This document shows, piece by piece, positions 10,881 to 19,095 of a DNA stretch of 25,687 nt. The stretch lies in assembly GCA_022925895.1 (NCBI GenBank), contig JAKSYS010000787.1, positions 1-25,687 of the forward strand. The letters are read 5' to 3'. The first letter of the stretch is position 1; the number at the start of each line of letters is the position of its first letter. The DNA comes from Fragilaria crotonensis (lineage: Eukaryota > Bacillariophyta > Fragilariophyceae > Fragilariales > Fragilariaceae). The translations under genes were made by a program, and so were the position numbers. The notes beneath the pieces were generated by a model. That model was not told where the DNA came from. It saw only the letters and a program-made list of their open reading frames with translations, and did no database searches.

Positions 10881-11454
10881 AGTGTAAGGTCCTTGGTTGA
10901 TATCCACCCCTCCTTGTCGCATGATCGTTCATCGTATGGATGTCCTCATCAGCAACTTTATACAGAAAGTACTATGTATGGGGAAGCTTGGTTGGCCGAG
11001 CAACCTTCTTGAGAAGAACCATAGATGCTCCTGGCTTCAAAATCCTTTACTTCCCGATCAGTGCAACATAGTACCTACTCGTAACAGCAGCAGGGGACTA
11101 AAAGACGCTCTTTCAAGATGAGTTTCAGCCAGGCGATGCTAACTCGCTACTATGTTTATCTTGAGTCTTGCACTCGTGTAGGTGTTGCGTAGTTTTTCAT
11201 CGTGATCGTGTGATCATAGGGATATAGATGTGATATGTGATGGTTACGTCAATTTGGCACGACCGAGCAGCTACAGTAGAGTAACTGGAGTATTCTACTT
11301 GTACAACAGGTGCAGGACTGATTTACATTAGAACCACATTTTAATTAGACTTTGCTCATACTAACTCGGAAAATACCTGTGGTGTTGGTGGCGCTTGTCG
11401 CACTCTCCATAGCTTATTTTATATATAGAGTGTTTGCTCTCTGAGTATTGAGTA
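10881..11454. other. Intergenic region between protease 1 and the Harbinger element
   Basis: No gene or RNA recognised; unique-looking sequence with scattered GTAC words only. Confidence 0.5.
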
Positions 11455-11457
11455 TGA
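11455..11457. repeat. Target site duplication TGA, left
   Basis: TGA directly precedes the GGCC start of the left inverted repeat and matches 15952-15954. Confidence 0.75.
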
Positions 11458-11499
11458 GGCCGATGCTTACGGGATTTGGGAATTACAAAACAAACCACA
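11458..11499 (+). repeat. Harbinger left terminal inverted repeat
   Basis: It aligns without gaps to the reverse complement of 15910-15951, with 35 of 42 bases identical. Confidence 0.92.
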
Positions 11500-11747
11500 G
11501 TCCGAAATTCCTCTGACGCTTTGTAGAATGACATCGCTTACAAACAATTCGATAACTTCCGATTTACAAAACAAACGGTGAATAATTCCATCGTATAGTG
11601 TATACGATCACGTATACCATAAAACATGAAAACCATGTATAGAAGCTCCCTCCACTGAACGTCAACAAGCGTCCGACAACAGTATGATAAGAACACAACT
11701 CCAGTCACTAATGCATAGACTCCATTTATCACTGCATAGACGTCTCC

Positions 11748-13551
11748 ATGGGTGTTGCAAATTCGAAGCTCTTCGTCAATCGGATGCTCAGAAGTGGGTT
11801 GTATGACGCAAACGACGATGAGGTGTGTTCAGATGCCGTGAGCTTTGATGCCCCCGTCAACTGCTTTGAAGAATCATTATTTAATAAACATGTCAACGAC
11901 GACGACGACGACGACAACGATACAAATCTGCTGTTGAGTTTGCTTGCGCATCACCATTCGAATGTTCGCAACGTCAAGAAGCAGAAAGGCTTTCAACAAC
12001 AAAAGCTGGCAGCGCTCAAAACAAGACGCCACAAAGGACCAGCACTACCTCGGCCTGTCAAAAAGATACGTGTACCCAGACTATTGTTCTTCAATGATCC
12101 AACAACGGGTTTGCGTCGCCCTGTAACACCGAAGTTAAGCCTTTGGTGGTTGTTGTATCTTCAAGACCCACAGCCACAATGCAAAAACTGGTCTAAGTCG
12201 TTCCGACAAAGGTTTCGCTTGCCTTACAATGAATTCTGCAAACTTTTGGTGATGATGAGGACAGCTCAATGATACCTACTTTCAACGGTGGAAGACGGAA
12301 GAGACGGAGGATGGATGCCATTCCGTTCGTCAGAAAGGAAGATCTCACCTATGGAATTGTTGCTTTTAGGGAGCTTGCGCTATCTTGGCAGAGGGTGGAC
12401 ATTTGACGACCTTGCAGAATCAACGTTCGTGAGCCGTGATGTTCATCGCTGTTTCTTCCACAAGTTCTGTGCTTGGGGTGCGAAGGTTTTGTATCCCATG
12501 TATGTTCGTCTTCCAACAACGCTACATGACTTGAGAGCTTGCGAACAAGAGTACAGCAATGCTGGGTTCCCCGGGTGCATTGGCAGTACGGATGCAACGC
12601 ACATACCCCTTGAAAAAGTTTCATACAATCTCAGACAGGGGCATCTTGGATACAAGATGCCTACTACTCAGGACGTACAATCTTACTGTGAATCATCGTC
12701 GGCAGATTTTGCACTCAACAACTGGCCACCCGGGAAGGTGGAACGACAAGACTTTGGTTCGTTTCGATTCATTTATGGCAGACTTGCGCAACGGTGCATT
12801 CAATGATACCATGTCATTTGAATTGAAGACCAATACTGGTGGAGAAGCGACAACCAGAATCATTAAAGGTGCTTATGTGATTGTTGACAACGGATATTTA
12901 AAGTGGTCAACAACCGTGCCACCCATCAAGCACTCAGGTAAGCGTTCTGAGATTCGGTTTTCGCAATGGCTGGAGTCATTGCGGAAGGATGTTGAGTGTA
13001 CCTTTGGAATTTTAAAGGGGCGATGGAGAGTACTGAAAAGTGGTATTCGCGTGCACAACACTGAAGCCGCTGACAACATTTGGCTTACATGTTGTGCTCT
13101 GCACAATTTACTTTTGGATGTTGACGGTCTGAGCGTTGGCTGGGATAGTGGTGTGCCTTCTTCTTGGGAAGGCGAAATTGGTAATTTTGAGCCCGATGCA
13201 ATTCCCCAGGCAATTCGAAGACTGATTTCGCCTGATGTCATCCGAACATACGATCAAAGTAGCGTAGGCTACAGAACTGGAACAAGTACTGTTGATGGCG
13301 TCAGGAACGACGGCAACAATGGCGACGACGGACGACAGTGCAATCAAATGATTTTTACGGAAGGTGAAGAGGTTCCAGTGAATCAGTTGTCCTTGCATCA
13401 ATTTCGGGCAATGCTCATTGAACATTTCAATATTCGTTTTCACGAAAACAGAATTACGTGGCCAAAACGACTTGCATCAAAGCACCTCCTCGGCACGTTC
13501 CAAATTAAATTGCTATTAGATCAACTTCTGACAATATTATTGAAAACGTAG
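11748..13551 (+). pseudogene. HARBI1-like (DDE_Tnp_4) transposase, frameshifted
   Basis: This is the endonuclease-like transposase of PIF/Harbinger elements. The ATG at 11748 opens an N-terminal part with an acidic Asp run and a basic patch. The core follows with SPMELLLLGSLRYLGRGWTF and the three catalytic positions: Asp in GSTDATH (12591-12593), Asp in VDNGYLKW (12886-12888) and Glu in VECTFGILKGRW (12994-12996), then LTCCALHNLLLD and a variable tail to 13551. The frame is broken: a stop at 12270-12272 interrupts it, although NDTYFQRWK in the neighbouring frame is the expected continuation. It returns near 12310 and shifts again near 12665, between GHLGYKMP and RTYNLTVNHRR. As read it cannot make a full transposase, so the copy is probably immobile unless these are base-call errors. 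Typical HARBI1 proteins are 350-450 residues; this one would be about 600. Confidence 0.88.
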
Positions 13552-13847
13552 AGTACTATACTAGTAGGAGAGAAAATAGTGTATCTATAGATTGATCAGA
13601 CGTTGCTGGATTCACCATCCGATTCATAGTTTCCGTCACGAATAGAGTTCTGATTCGTAACACTTTCCTTGTCAAAACACTCCCACACCACCAAACCATT
13701 TCCAGACGACGGTGGCTGTAACAGCATACGTCACACACATATCTTTGCAGCGCCGACACTTGTGTGATGTCGGCGTAATTGAGCATTCAAAGCACACAAG
13801 GACGGCAGAGGATGCAGCAATTGACAACATTGCTTCAGCTGGCGACT
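13552..13847. other. Spacer between the convergent Harbinger genes
   Basis: About 300 bases between two stop codons, presumably holding both 3' ends. No recognisable structure or repeat. Confidence 0.5.
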
Positions 13848-15560
13848 TCATTGGAGATTCAAATATAACAACTCCACCAGACGGAAGGATAGATGGCTGT
13901 TTGACGGAGTCAGATGGATGGCTGTGGTTGGCTCTACTAACCGTAGATCTCCTATAGACGATTGCTGACGAATCCTGTCATCCTCCAATGAGGCACCAGC
14001 ACGGATGGCTGCTCGTTCAGATATTACATTCAACTGACGATTTGCCTCTTTGTTTTGAAGGAAACTCAAATACTCTTCGCGTTCAAGTAATTTTGCCTCA
14101 AGCGCCTCCATCTTTTCCAATAAGCTGTCAGCAAGTTGAGAACTTGTTCCAGTAGTTGCATGGTAGTAACGTCTCGAAACGCTTTCCACTTGACCACGCA
14201 ATGACGTAATCTGTCCTCGCACACGAAGACAAGACAGCATAGAATGCTTCTGTCGTGCCTTCTCAAGCGACTCGGAATCTAAATAATCCAATGCCTGCTT
14301 GAGGATTCCGTCATCCTCCACAGTGCCACTGACAAATGAAGTCACTGCTGTGTTGTCATCATCAGCACCACCCCACGAAGTAATTGCATCATCCTCATTG
14401 TCATCCTTTGGATTTCCCCGTTTCTGTTTCTTTCCTCGCCGGCTGTCAATAGGAATGGAAGACACTGCTGCCGCTTCCTTCATGGCCTTACGTGAACCGG
14501 TTTTCCGGCCGTAACTGGTCCCAACCTTTGATTCCGTAAATGCCATGGATTTCATTTCTGGATCGTTCGTGATGGTAATATGCCCCCAGAGACACCACGC
14601 TATGAAACCTTTGAAGAACGTCCCATCCGGCACGTCCGCCTCATCGGTTTCTGCACACACGAACACGGTATCAGAAAGATTTACAACGGATGAAGTCAAA
14701 TCATCGTTTTCAAATTCATTGCTGCCGTCCTCTGCGGTCGCGCCAACCACCAATTCTGGGCCAACATCAGTCACATCCTTGTTCAGCAATTCGTCATCAG
14801 CAGCTAGCACACCATCTGGTGAGTCCGACATCATGGCCTTCTCGGCCATGTCCTTCTGAAGCAGGGGACTTGCAACAATAATACCCGCCTTCTCGGCAGC
14901 GACTGCCTTTTTCATAGCTGTGATGCACCATTGAATATAATCCTCCCAATTCGTTCCGGAAGGATAGTTTCCGTCCTTGTACGGTGAGTTTGATGCTGTA
15001 ACAATGGCTGTCATTTTTTTACATGAGCGAAGTACATCCTTTGCTGCCCGTAGCATTGTCCTTCCGGAAATATGCGAGACAGTAGATCCCTTTGTCTTGC
15101 CAACAAGAAGTGACCTCTCGATTGAGCCCTTACCGACATAAATGTTGACGTCTAATCCACGTTGGTGCAATACGGGGATTAGTGTCAGTAGCATTGCTGC
15201 ATTCGGGGATACGCCTGGTTGAACGTCGACCGCTGACACTGAGTACAAACCATGAAAGCGATCAAGTCCATGGAGAAATTGGTCAACACAGCACACAATA
15301 TCGGGGTCATCATCACTGTCTCCCAAATACAGCTCGGCAATTTTCTTCATTTGTTGAACTTCTGATAGGGTTGAGACACCACAAAGGAGTGATGGCGAAT
15401 CAAAACATGCATATGCAATTGATGCCTGGAACTCCGTGAGAAGTTCCCTTTTTACATTCGTCGTCATCGCCGTCTTTGCCGATGTCTTTGTCTTTTTCTT
15501 CGCTGATACGCTTTTTCTGGTATCTTTGTTAGACACCACTGATTCGCCGGAAACCATCAT
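13848..15560 (-). CDS. Unrecognised 570-aa partner protein of the Harbinger element
   Basis: A single uninterrupted frame runs from the ATG at 15560 (a GTG six bases upstream is not needed) to the stop at 13848, entirely inside the element. The N terminus is Lys/Thr-rich (about residues 15-35, KKKTKTSAKTA) and looks like a nuclear localisation signal. Next comes an apparently folded region (about 40-250) with VDQFLHGLDRFHGLYSVSA, VNIYVGKGSIERSLL and GTNWEDYIQWC. An acidic, low-complexity middle follows, with a second basic cluster RRGKKQKRG. A heptad-like segment at about 475-503 (LLEKMEALEAKLLEREE) is likely a coiled coil. PIF/Harbinger partners normally carry a Myb/SANT trihelix domain, and I do not see one here. 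Its position suggests a DNA-binding or transposase-partner role, but that is inference. It is intact while the transposase is broken. Confidence 0.8.
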   Translation of the reverse strand: MMVSGESVVSNKDTRKSVSAKKKTKTSAKTAMTTNVKRELLTEFQASIAYACFDSPSLLCGVSTLSEVQQMKKIAELYLGDSDDDPDIVCCVDQFLHGLDRFHGLYSVSAVDVQPGVSPNAAMLLTLIPVLHQRGLDVNIYVGKGSIERSLLVGKTKGSTVSHISGRTMLRAAKDVLRSCKKMTAIVTASNSPYKDGNYPSGTNWEDYIQWCITAMKKAVAAEKAGIIVASPLLQKDMAEKAMMSDSPDGVLAADDELLNKDVTDVGPELVVGATAEDGSNEFENDDLTSSVVNLSDTVFVCAETDEADVPDGTFFKGFIAWCLWGHITITNDPEMKSMAFTESKVGTSYGRKTGSRKAMKEAAAVSSIPIDSRRGKKQKRGNPKDDNEDDAITSWGGADDDNTAVTSFVSGTVEDDGILKQALDYLDSESLEKARQKHSMLSCLRVRGQITSLRGQVESVSRRYYHATTGTSSQLADSLLEKMEALEAKLLEREEYLSFLQNKEANRQLNVISERAAIRAGASLEDDRIRQQSSIGDLRLVEPTTAIHLTPSNSHLSFRLVELLYLNLQ

Positions 15561-15594
15561 GGTCACCTACGCCTTGACGTATGTGCAGTGAGGA

Positions 15595-15673
15595 CTAGAC
15601 TCAACGTCTATGCAGTGCTGAGCAACTAGACTGGAGTCTATGCAGTGACTGGAGTGTCTTCTTCTTCTTCTTG
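15595..15673. repeat. 31-bp direct repeats and CTT microsatellite upstream of the partner gene
   Basis: CTAGACT...GTCTATGCAGTG occurs at 15595 and again at 15626. A CTTCTTCTTCTTCTT run lies at about 15658-15673. These sit directly upstream of the minus-strand start codon, in its promoter or leader. Confidence 0.6.
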
Positions 15674-15769
15674 GAGTCTGCGATAAACTGGGATTTTTCT
15701 CCTGAATTCGTGGTGTTGATGATTCGATCTCGCGGTGTAATCGAATAATTATTTCATGGTTTGGAACAT

Positions 15770-15900
15770 TTCGATCTACAAACGGGGCGTCACCGTTTGA
15801 AGAATATTTCTCCGTTTGTAGAATCTACAAACGGAGAAGTTGGTTTGTAACTCTGAAAGTCATTGTAAGCATCGGGGATTCTACAAACGGCGACGAAAAT
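15770..15900. repeat. Subterminal repeats and hairpin of the Harbinger right end
   Basis: CTACAAACGG (or its complement) occurs four times between about 15775 and 15891. Two of these form a perfect hairpin with 14-base arms, TTCTCCGTTTGTAG (15808-15821) and CTACAAACGGAGAA (15825-15838), around AAT. GTAAGCATCGG from the terminal repeat recurs internally at 15865-15875. The left end has related TTTGTAGAATGACATCGCTTAC at about 11520-11540. These are plausible transposase-binding sites. Confidence 0.75.
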
Positions 15901-15909
15901 GTCGTAAGT

Positions 15910-15951
15910 TGTGGTTTGTTTTGCAGTCCCGAATGTCCGTAAGCATCGGCC
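15910..15951 (-). repeat. Harbinger right terminal inverted repeat
   Basis: The reverse complement aligns without gaps to 11458-11499 (35 of 42). Confidence 0.92.
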
Positions 15952-15954
15952 TGA
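15952..15954. repeat. Target site duplication TGA, right
   Basis: TGA directly follows the right inverted repeat and matches 11455-11457. Confidence 0.75.
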
Positions 15955-16152
15955 CGCAATAATGTCATTTCAAAACCTTGCATCCTCCGTAATTGGTACT
16001 CCGTACAGAGTCCCATACATTACACGGGATTGGTCATTTTGATTTCCGACAGACCGATTTTCGACACCATTACGACCACGAATGATAATCGTCGAACAGT
16101 GTCTGAGCTGCATTGCTGATGCTCCAAGGCGATATCATTCTCAATTTGTAGG

Positions 16153-17553
16153 ATGGACCGAGCCTCAGAAATACCTCCCAATACTCTGATGATAGATGGC
16201 GAGGTTCGTTCCAGGCCAAGCAATTACCTTTATGGCAATAATCGCTGGTGCAAGAAGAGCAAAGCCTGGACTCCTCTGTTGACCATGCTCTTGGTCATTT
16301 CCGTACTGCTCTTGTTCAGTGTGATTTCTTGTACACACAATGAGGAGAATAGATCATCTCGCAAGCTACGCGAAAGGCGCCACGGATCGTGGTCATCCCA
16401 ATCTTTGGCTCGCATCGTCGGTGGCACTACGGCGGGACAAGAGGAGTTCCCGTACATCGTGGCCCTCTATTTTGGATCAATGAATGGAAAGAAGCCTGTC
16501 TGTGGAGGTACATTGATTACACCCAATGTTGTGGTTACAGCTGCACACTGCGTGTACGCAGTAACATCTGTCGACATCAATCGATATGATGTCAACGTAG
16601 ATAAAGGTGTCACAAATTATCCGATATCATGGGAGAACAAGAGAGTCCATCCTGACTATGATTCAAGTACAAACAACAATGATATTGCCCTGATACATCT
16701 TCCAAGTCGTCATCCGGGTGCAAAGACAGCAACTCTTTTTCGGACCGGTACTGTCCCAACAACTCTAACTGCAATCGGATGGGGTCGACTGCAAGAAGGC
16801 GGGGAACAACCGAATCAACTCATGAAAGTGGATGTGACGTATCAACAGGATTGCGCGTCCATGTATGGAGCCAAGTACAATCCACAGACCATGATTTGCG
16901 CATCGGATGATGGAAAGGACTCGTGTCAGGGGGACTCTGGGGGGCCTTTGGTGGCCCAAGGGTCGTCAGTGCTTGTGGGTATCACATCTTGGGGATTTGC
17001 ATGTGCGTCACGCGCATTTCCCGGTGTTTACACGAGAGTCTCAACGTTTGACACCTGGATCGACGACGTAGTTTGTAACGACTTGAGTCCAGACGACTGT
17101 GAAGATGGACGCATTTTAAGTGAATTTCCCGATCCTAAGACTGTGAGCCCATCTAGCGATCCTTCTTTGAATCCTTCGCCATATCCAACCCAACGCCCTT
17201 CTCCATCACCCTCTGTGGCGGCTTCGGAGTTACCGAGTGGTCGTCCTTCATTCAAGCTAGGGCCATCCATAGAGCCATCGTTGATGATATCGGGTGATGG
17301 TGTTCCCGTCGTGTCGGAACCAAGGAAGCCCACAGCCAAGCCCACCGTCGAACTAGTCATTCTCACTCAGTCGATGATATCTGATTCTTGCAATGATCAA
17401 CAATTCTTTATTACGGGTGACGTTGTGCGTGATTGTACGTGGGTCAAGCAACGGAAGAGTCGAAGGTGCCTAAATTACATGGTCTTTTGCCCTGAGACCT
17501 GTCAGAAGCCCGAATGTTCTCAATCTACCACTAAAGAAGACTTAGTTCACTAA
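16153..17553 (+). CDS. Type II membrane trypsin-like serine protease (S1), protease 2
   Basis: An intronless 466-residue protein. Residues 41-60 (LLTMLLVISVLLLF and flanks) form one hydrophobic segment after a 40-residue N-terminal tail, giving a type II anchor or uncleaved signal. The activation site is Arg87-Ile88 (RIVGG). The catalytic triad is His132 (TAAHC), Asp177 (NNNDIAL) and Ser262 (GDSGGP). Asp256 predicts Arg/Lys specificity. The S1 rim reads SWGFACA, so the usual Gly219 is Ala, which could alter substrate access. After VCNDLSPDDCEDGR comes a Pro/Ser linker (about 330-400) with PSxxPS repeats, then a C-terminal Cys module CTWV ... RCL ... FCPETC as in the paralogue at 9691. The coding start lies 199 bases past the Harbinger target duplication, so the transposon sits in or near the promoter. 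Confidence 0.93.
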   Translation: MDRASEIPPNTLMIDGEVRSRPSNYLYGNNRWCKKSKAWTPLLTMLLVISVLLLFSVISCTHNEENRSSRKLRERRHGSWSSQSLARIVGGTTAGQEEFPYIVALYFGSMNGKKPVCGGTLITPNVVVTAAHCVYAVTSVDINRYDVNVDKGVTNYPISWENKRVHPDYDSSTNNNDIALIHLPSRHPGAKTATLFRTGTVPTTLTAIGWGRLQEGGEQPNQLMKVDVTYQQDCASMYGAKYNPQTMICASDDGKDSCQGDSGGPLVAQGSSVLVGITSWGFACASRAFPGVYTRVSTFDTWIDDVVCNDLSPDDCEDGRILSEFPDPKTVSPSSDPSLNPSPYPTQRPSPSPSVAASELPSGRPSFKLGPSIEPSLMISGDGVPVVSEPRKPTAKPTVELVILTQSMISDSCNDQQFFITGDVVRDCTWVKQRKSRRCLNYMVFCPETCQKPECSQSTTKEDLVH

Positions 17554-17586
17554 TTGGCAGAAACAACAAATGCACATCGTATCGAT

Positions 17587-18387
17587 TTAGAGACCAGGTC
17601 CAGTGCGGAATGGGTTGATGCGGGTGAAGATGGCGTGGCCTCGTGCCGAATGCTGGAGCGCCCCACCAACGTGAAGCGGAACCAAGTACTTTCCATAGGT
17701 TCCAATTTGCTTGTGGAGCTTGAACGACTGCAAGATAGTGTTGTGAGTAACTTTGGAATAGGAAAGTAGCACCAAACAGATCAGATACATGGCCACCCGA
17801 CCGGCTGAACTCACATTCTTGGCAATCTCACCGTACGTTTTCTTTTGAGCATCGTCTGCCGCTACTGGACTCGAAAATGTTGTGTAGAAAAACGGCAAAC
17901 CCTTGCCTCCGTAGTATCCCATCGCAACACCAGTCGCGGGCATAATAATCATGAAAGCATACAAGCCATAATGAACGGCTTTGGACGCGATGGTTTCAAT
18001 AGCTGACGAGCCCTGCACTTCTTCAACTTTGTAGGCGACCCTGTTGTAAACTCGGTAGACAAGCCGAGGAGCGACGACGATTGCGGTCAAGAGACCCAAA
18101 GACTTATGAGTATACATCCAGTATCCCTTATCTTCCTTCGGCGCTTGCTGCCAAGATGGAATGACACAACTGTTAGATCAGTACAACGGCAGACACGTAC
18201 ACACGCACGCATAAACAAGTCTTGCTACTTGAATATGGTAGAAAGCAGCAGCAGTGTCGCATCACATTTGTATATTACTTACCTGAGCTTTCAAAACAGT
18301 CCCAACACATCCAATTAATGGGATGGCCACCATCCAATGGAAAGAGGCGGCAACTCTGGTGTAGGCTTGAGCTGCGTAGGGCAACAT
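17587..18387 (-). CDS. Cytochrome b561-like di-haem membrane protein (bacterial/Ni-hydrogenase type)
   Basis: A two-exon gene: exon 1 is 18387-18283 (35 codons, MLPYAAQAYTRVAASFHWMV...), exon 2 is 18147-17587; 221 residues. It is probably a transmembrane electron carrier moving electrons across a membrane via two b haems. Four hydrophobic helices are visible: residues 18-31, about 48-64, 90-113 and about 150-165. Candidate His ligands stand in the family pattern: H17 in FHW, H49 in THKSLG, H94 in VHYGLY, H180 in LHKQIG, and H194 and H201 in LHVGGALQH. The architecture is that of the PF01292-type b561 found in bacteria and some algal organelles, not the animal and plant ascorbate-dependent family. 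It faces the protease at 16153 tail to tail, 33 bases apart, so the 3' UTRs must overlap. Confidence 0.9.
18148..18282 (-). other. Intron of the cytochrome b561-like gene
   Basis: A 135-bp phase 0 GT-AG intron on the minus strand. The donor reads GTAAGT after GCTCAG, the acceptor TTGGCAG before CAAGCGCC. Splicing joins VLKAQ to QAPKEDKGYW. Confidence 0.92.
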
Positions 18388-18698
18388 GGTGGATTCTTGA
18401 GAAACGTAAAAAATTTCTGTTCTCAAGATTTCGTTTCACGATCTTGCCTCCTTGCCATGAGTATCACTATCACTATCGTATGTACCAGGTACCATGTACA
18501 ACCGTCGTACTAGTGGTTGCACCTTGCATGTTGAATGGCGGTTCCATCTTTGCCCATATGCACAGCCTAAAGCCAAACAATTCGGAAGGCCACTTGTTAA
18601 TCCGCATCAAATTGAAACCGACAAACGATCACATGGATTCATTCCTACTCCCTACGGCAGATGCTGGTACTGTACCCAGTATTACCATATGTCATATG

Positions 18699-18719
18699 CA
18701 GGGGTGTTTAATTAAGGCG
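18699..18719 (+). repeat. hAT element left terminal inverted repeat
   Basis: A 21-base repeat from CAGGGGTG to AAGGCG; one mismatch (position 14) to the right copy. Confidence 0.93.
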
Positions 18720-18885
18720 ATCCGGCCGGCGCGCCTTCTGACGCCTTAATTAGTGGATTAAGGCGCGAAATTTGGGTCCATAGAAGGCGCAGGTAGGTTT
18801 CTACTGGGCTACAGTGCTATGGAAACGATTGACAGTACAGTGTACAGTGTATACTGTAGTACTGTGTAAATTAGACTGGTGGTTT

Positions 18886-19001
18886 CTCTAGTATGCTATT
18901 CACGTACAGTGTGTACGGTAGTATGTTAATTGTGTAGAAGCTACTCTAGTATGATATTCACGTATGATGCAAACGGTAGTATGTTAACAGCGTAGATTTT
19001 A
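18886..19001. repeat. 58-bp tandem repeat inside the hAT element
   Basis: Copies start at 18886 and 18944, both opening CTCTAGTATG and sharing TATTCACGTA and ACGGTAGTATGTTAA. They differ at scattered positions. Confidence 0.8.
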
Positions 19002-19066
19002 CGTGCCTTTCAGAAGGCGCGATTTTGAGGTCTTGAGAAGGCGATCCAGCTGTTGTGCCAGGCAGG

Positions 19067-19087
19067 CGCCTTATTTAAACACCCCTG
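19067..19087 (-). repeat. hAT element right terminal inverted repeat
   Basis: The reverse complement reads CAGGGGTGTTTAA then ATAAGGCG, 20 of 21 matches to the left end. Confidence 0.93.
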
Positions 19088-19095
19088 GTCATATG

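Larger units (their letters stand above)
11458..15951. mobile_element. PIF/Harbinger-type DNA transposon with two convergent genes
   Basis: The ends are inverted repeats of 42 bases with 35 matches. The outer 15 bases (GGCCGATGCTTACGG) and the inner 14 (CAAAACAAACCACA) are identical. The element is flanked on both sides by TGA (11455-11457 and 15952-15954), a 3-bp target duplication of the size known for PIF/Harbinger elements, although their usual target is TWA. It contains a HARBI1-like transposase on the plus strand and a second long gene on the minus strand, convergent with about 300 bp between the stops. Length 4494 bp. It is inserted between the two protease genes. Confidence 0.9.
18691..19095. 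mobile_element. Non-autonomous hAT-type element (389 bp) with 8-bp target duplications
   Basis: The element occupies 18699-19087. Its ends begin CAGGGGTGTTTAA and match over 21 bases with one mismatch (18699-18719 and 19067-19087). An identical 8-bp GTCATATG lies on each side (18691-18698 and 19088-19095). CAGGGG-type ends with 8-bp duplications are the hallmark of hAT elements. There is no coding capacity, so it would need a transposase from elsewhere. The intact duplication and near-identical ends suggest a recent insertion. Confidence 0.93.

Noticed and set aside
18707..18735. A run of rare restriction-site-like words (TTAATTAA, GCCGGC, GGCGCGCC) resembling an engineered polylinker
   Set aside because: It lies inside a natural hAT-type element with matching ends and a perfect 8-bp target duplication, and the AAGGCG/CGCCTT motifs recur through the element.
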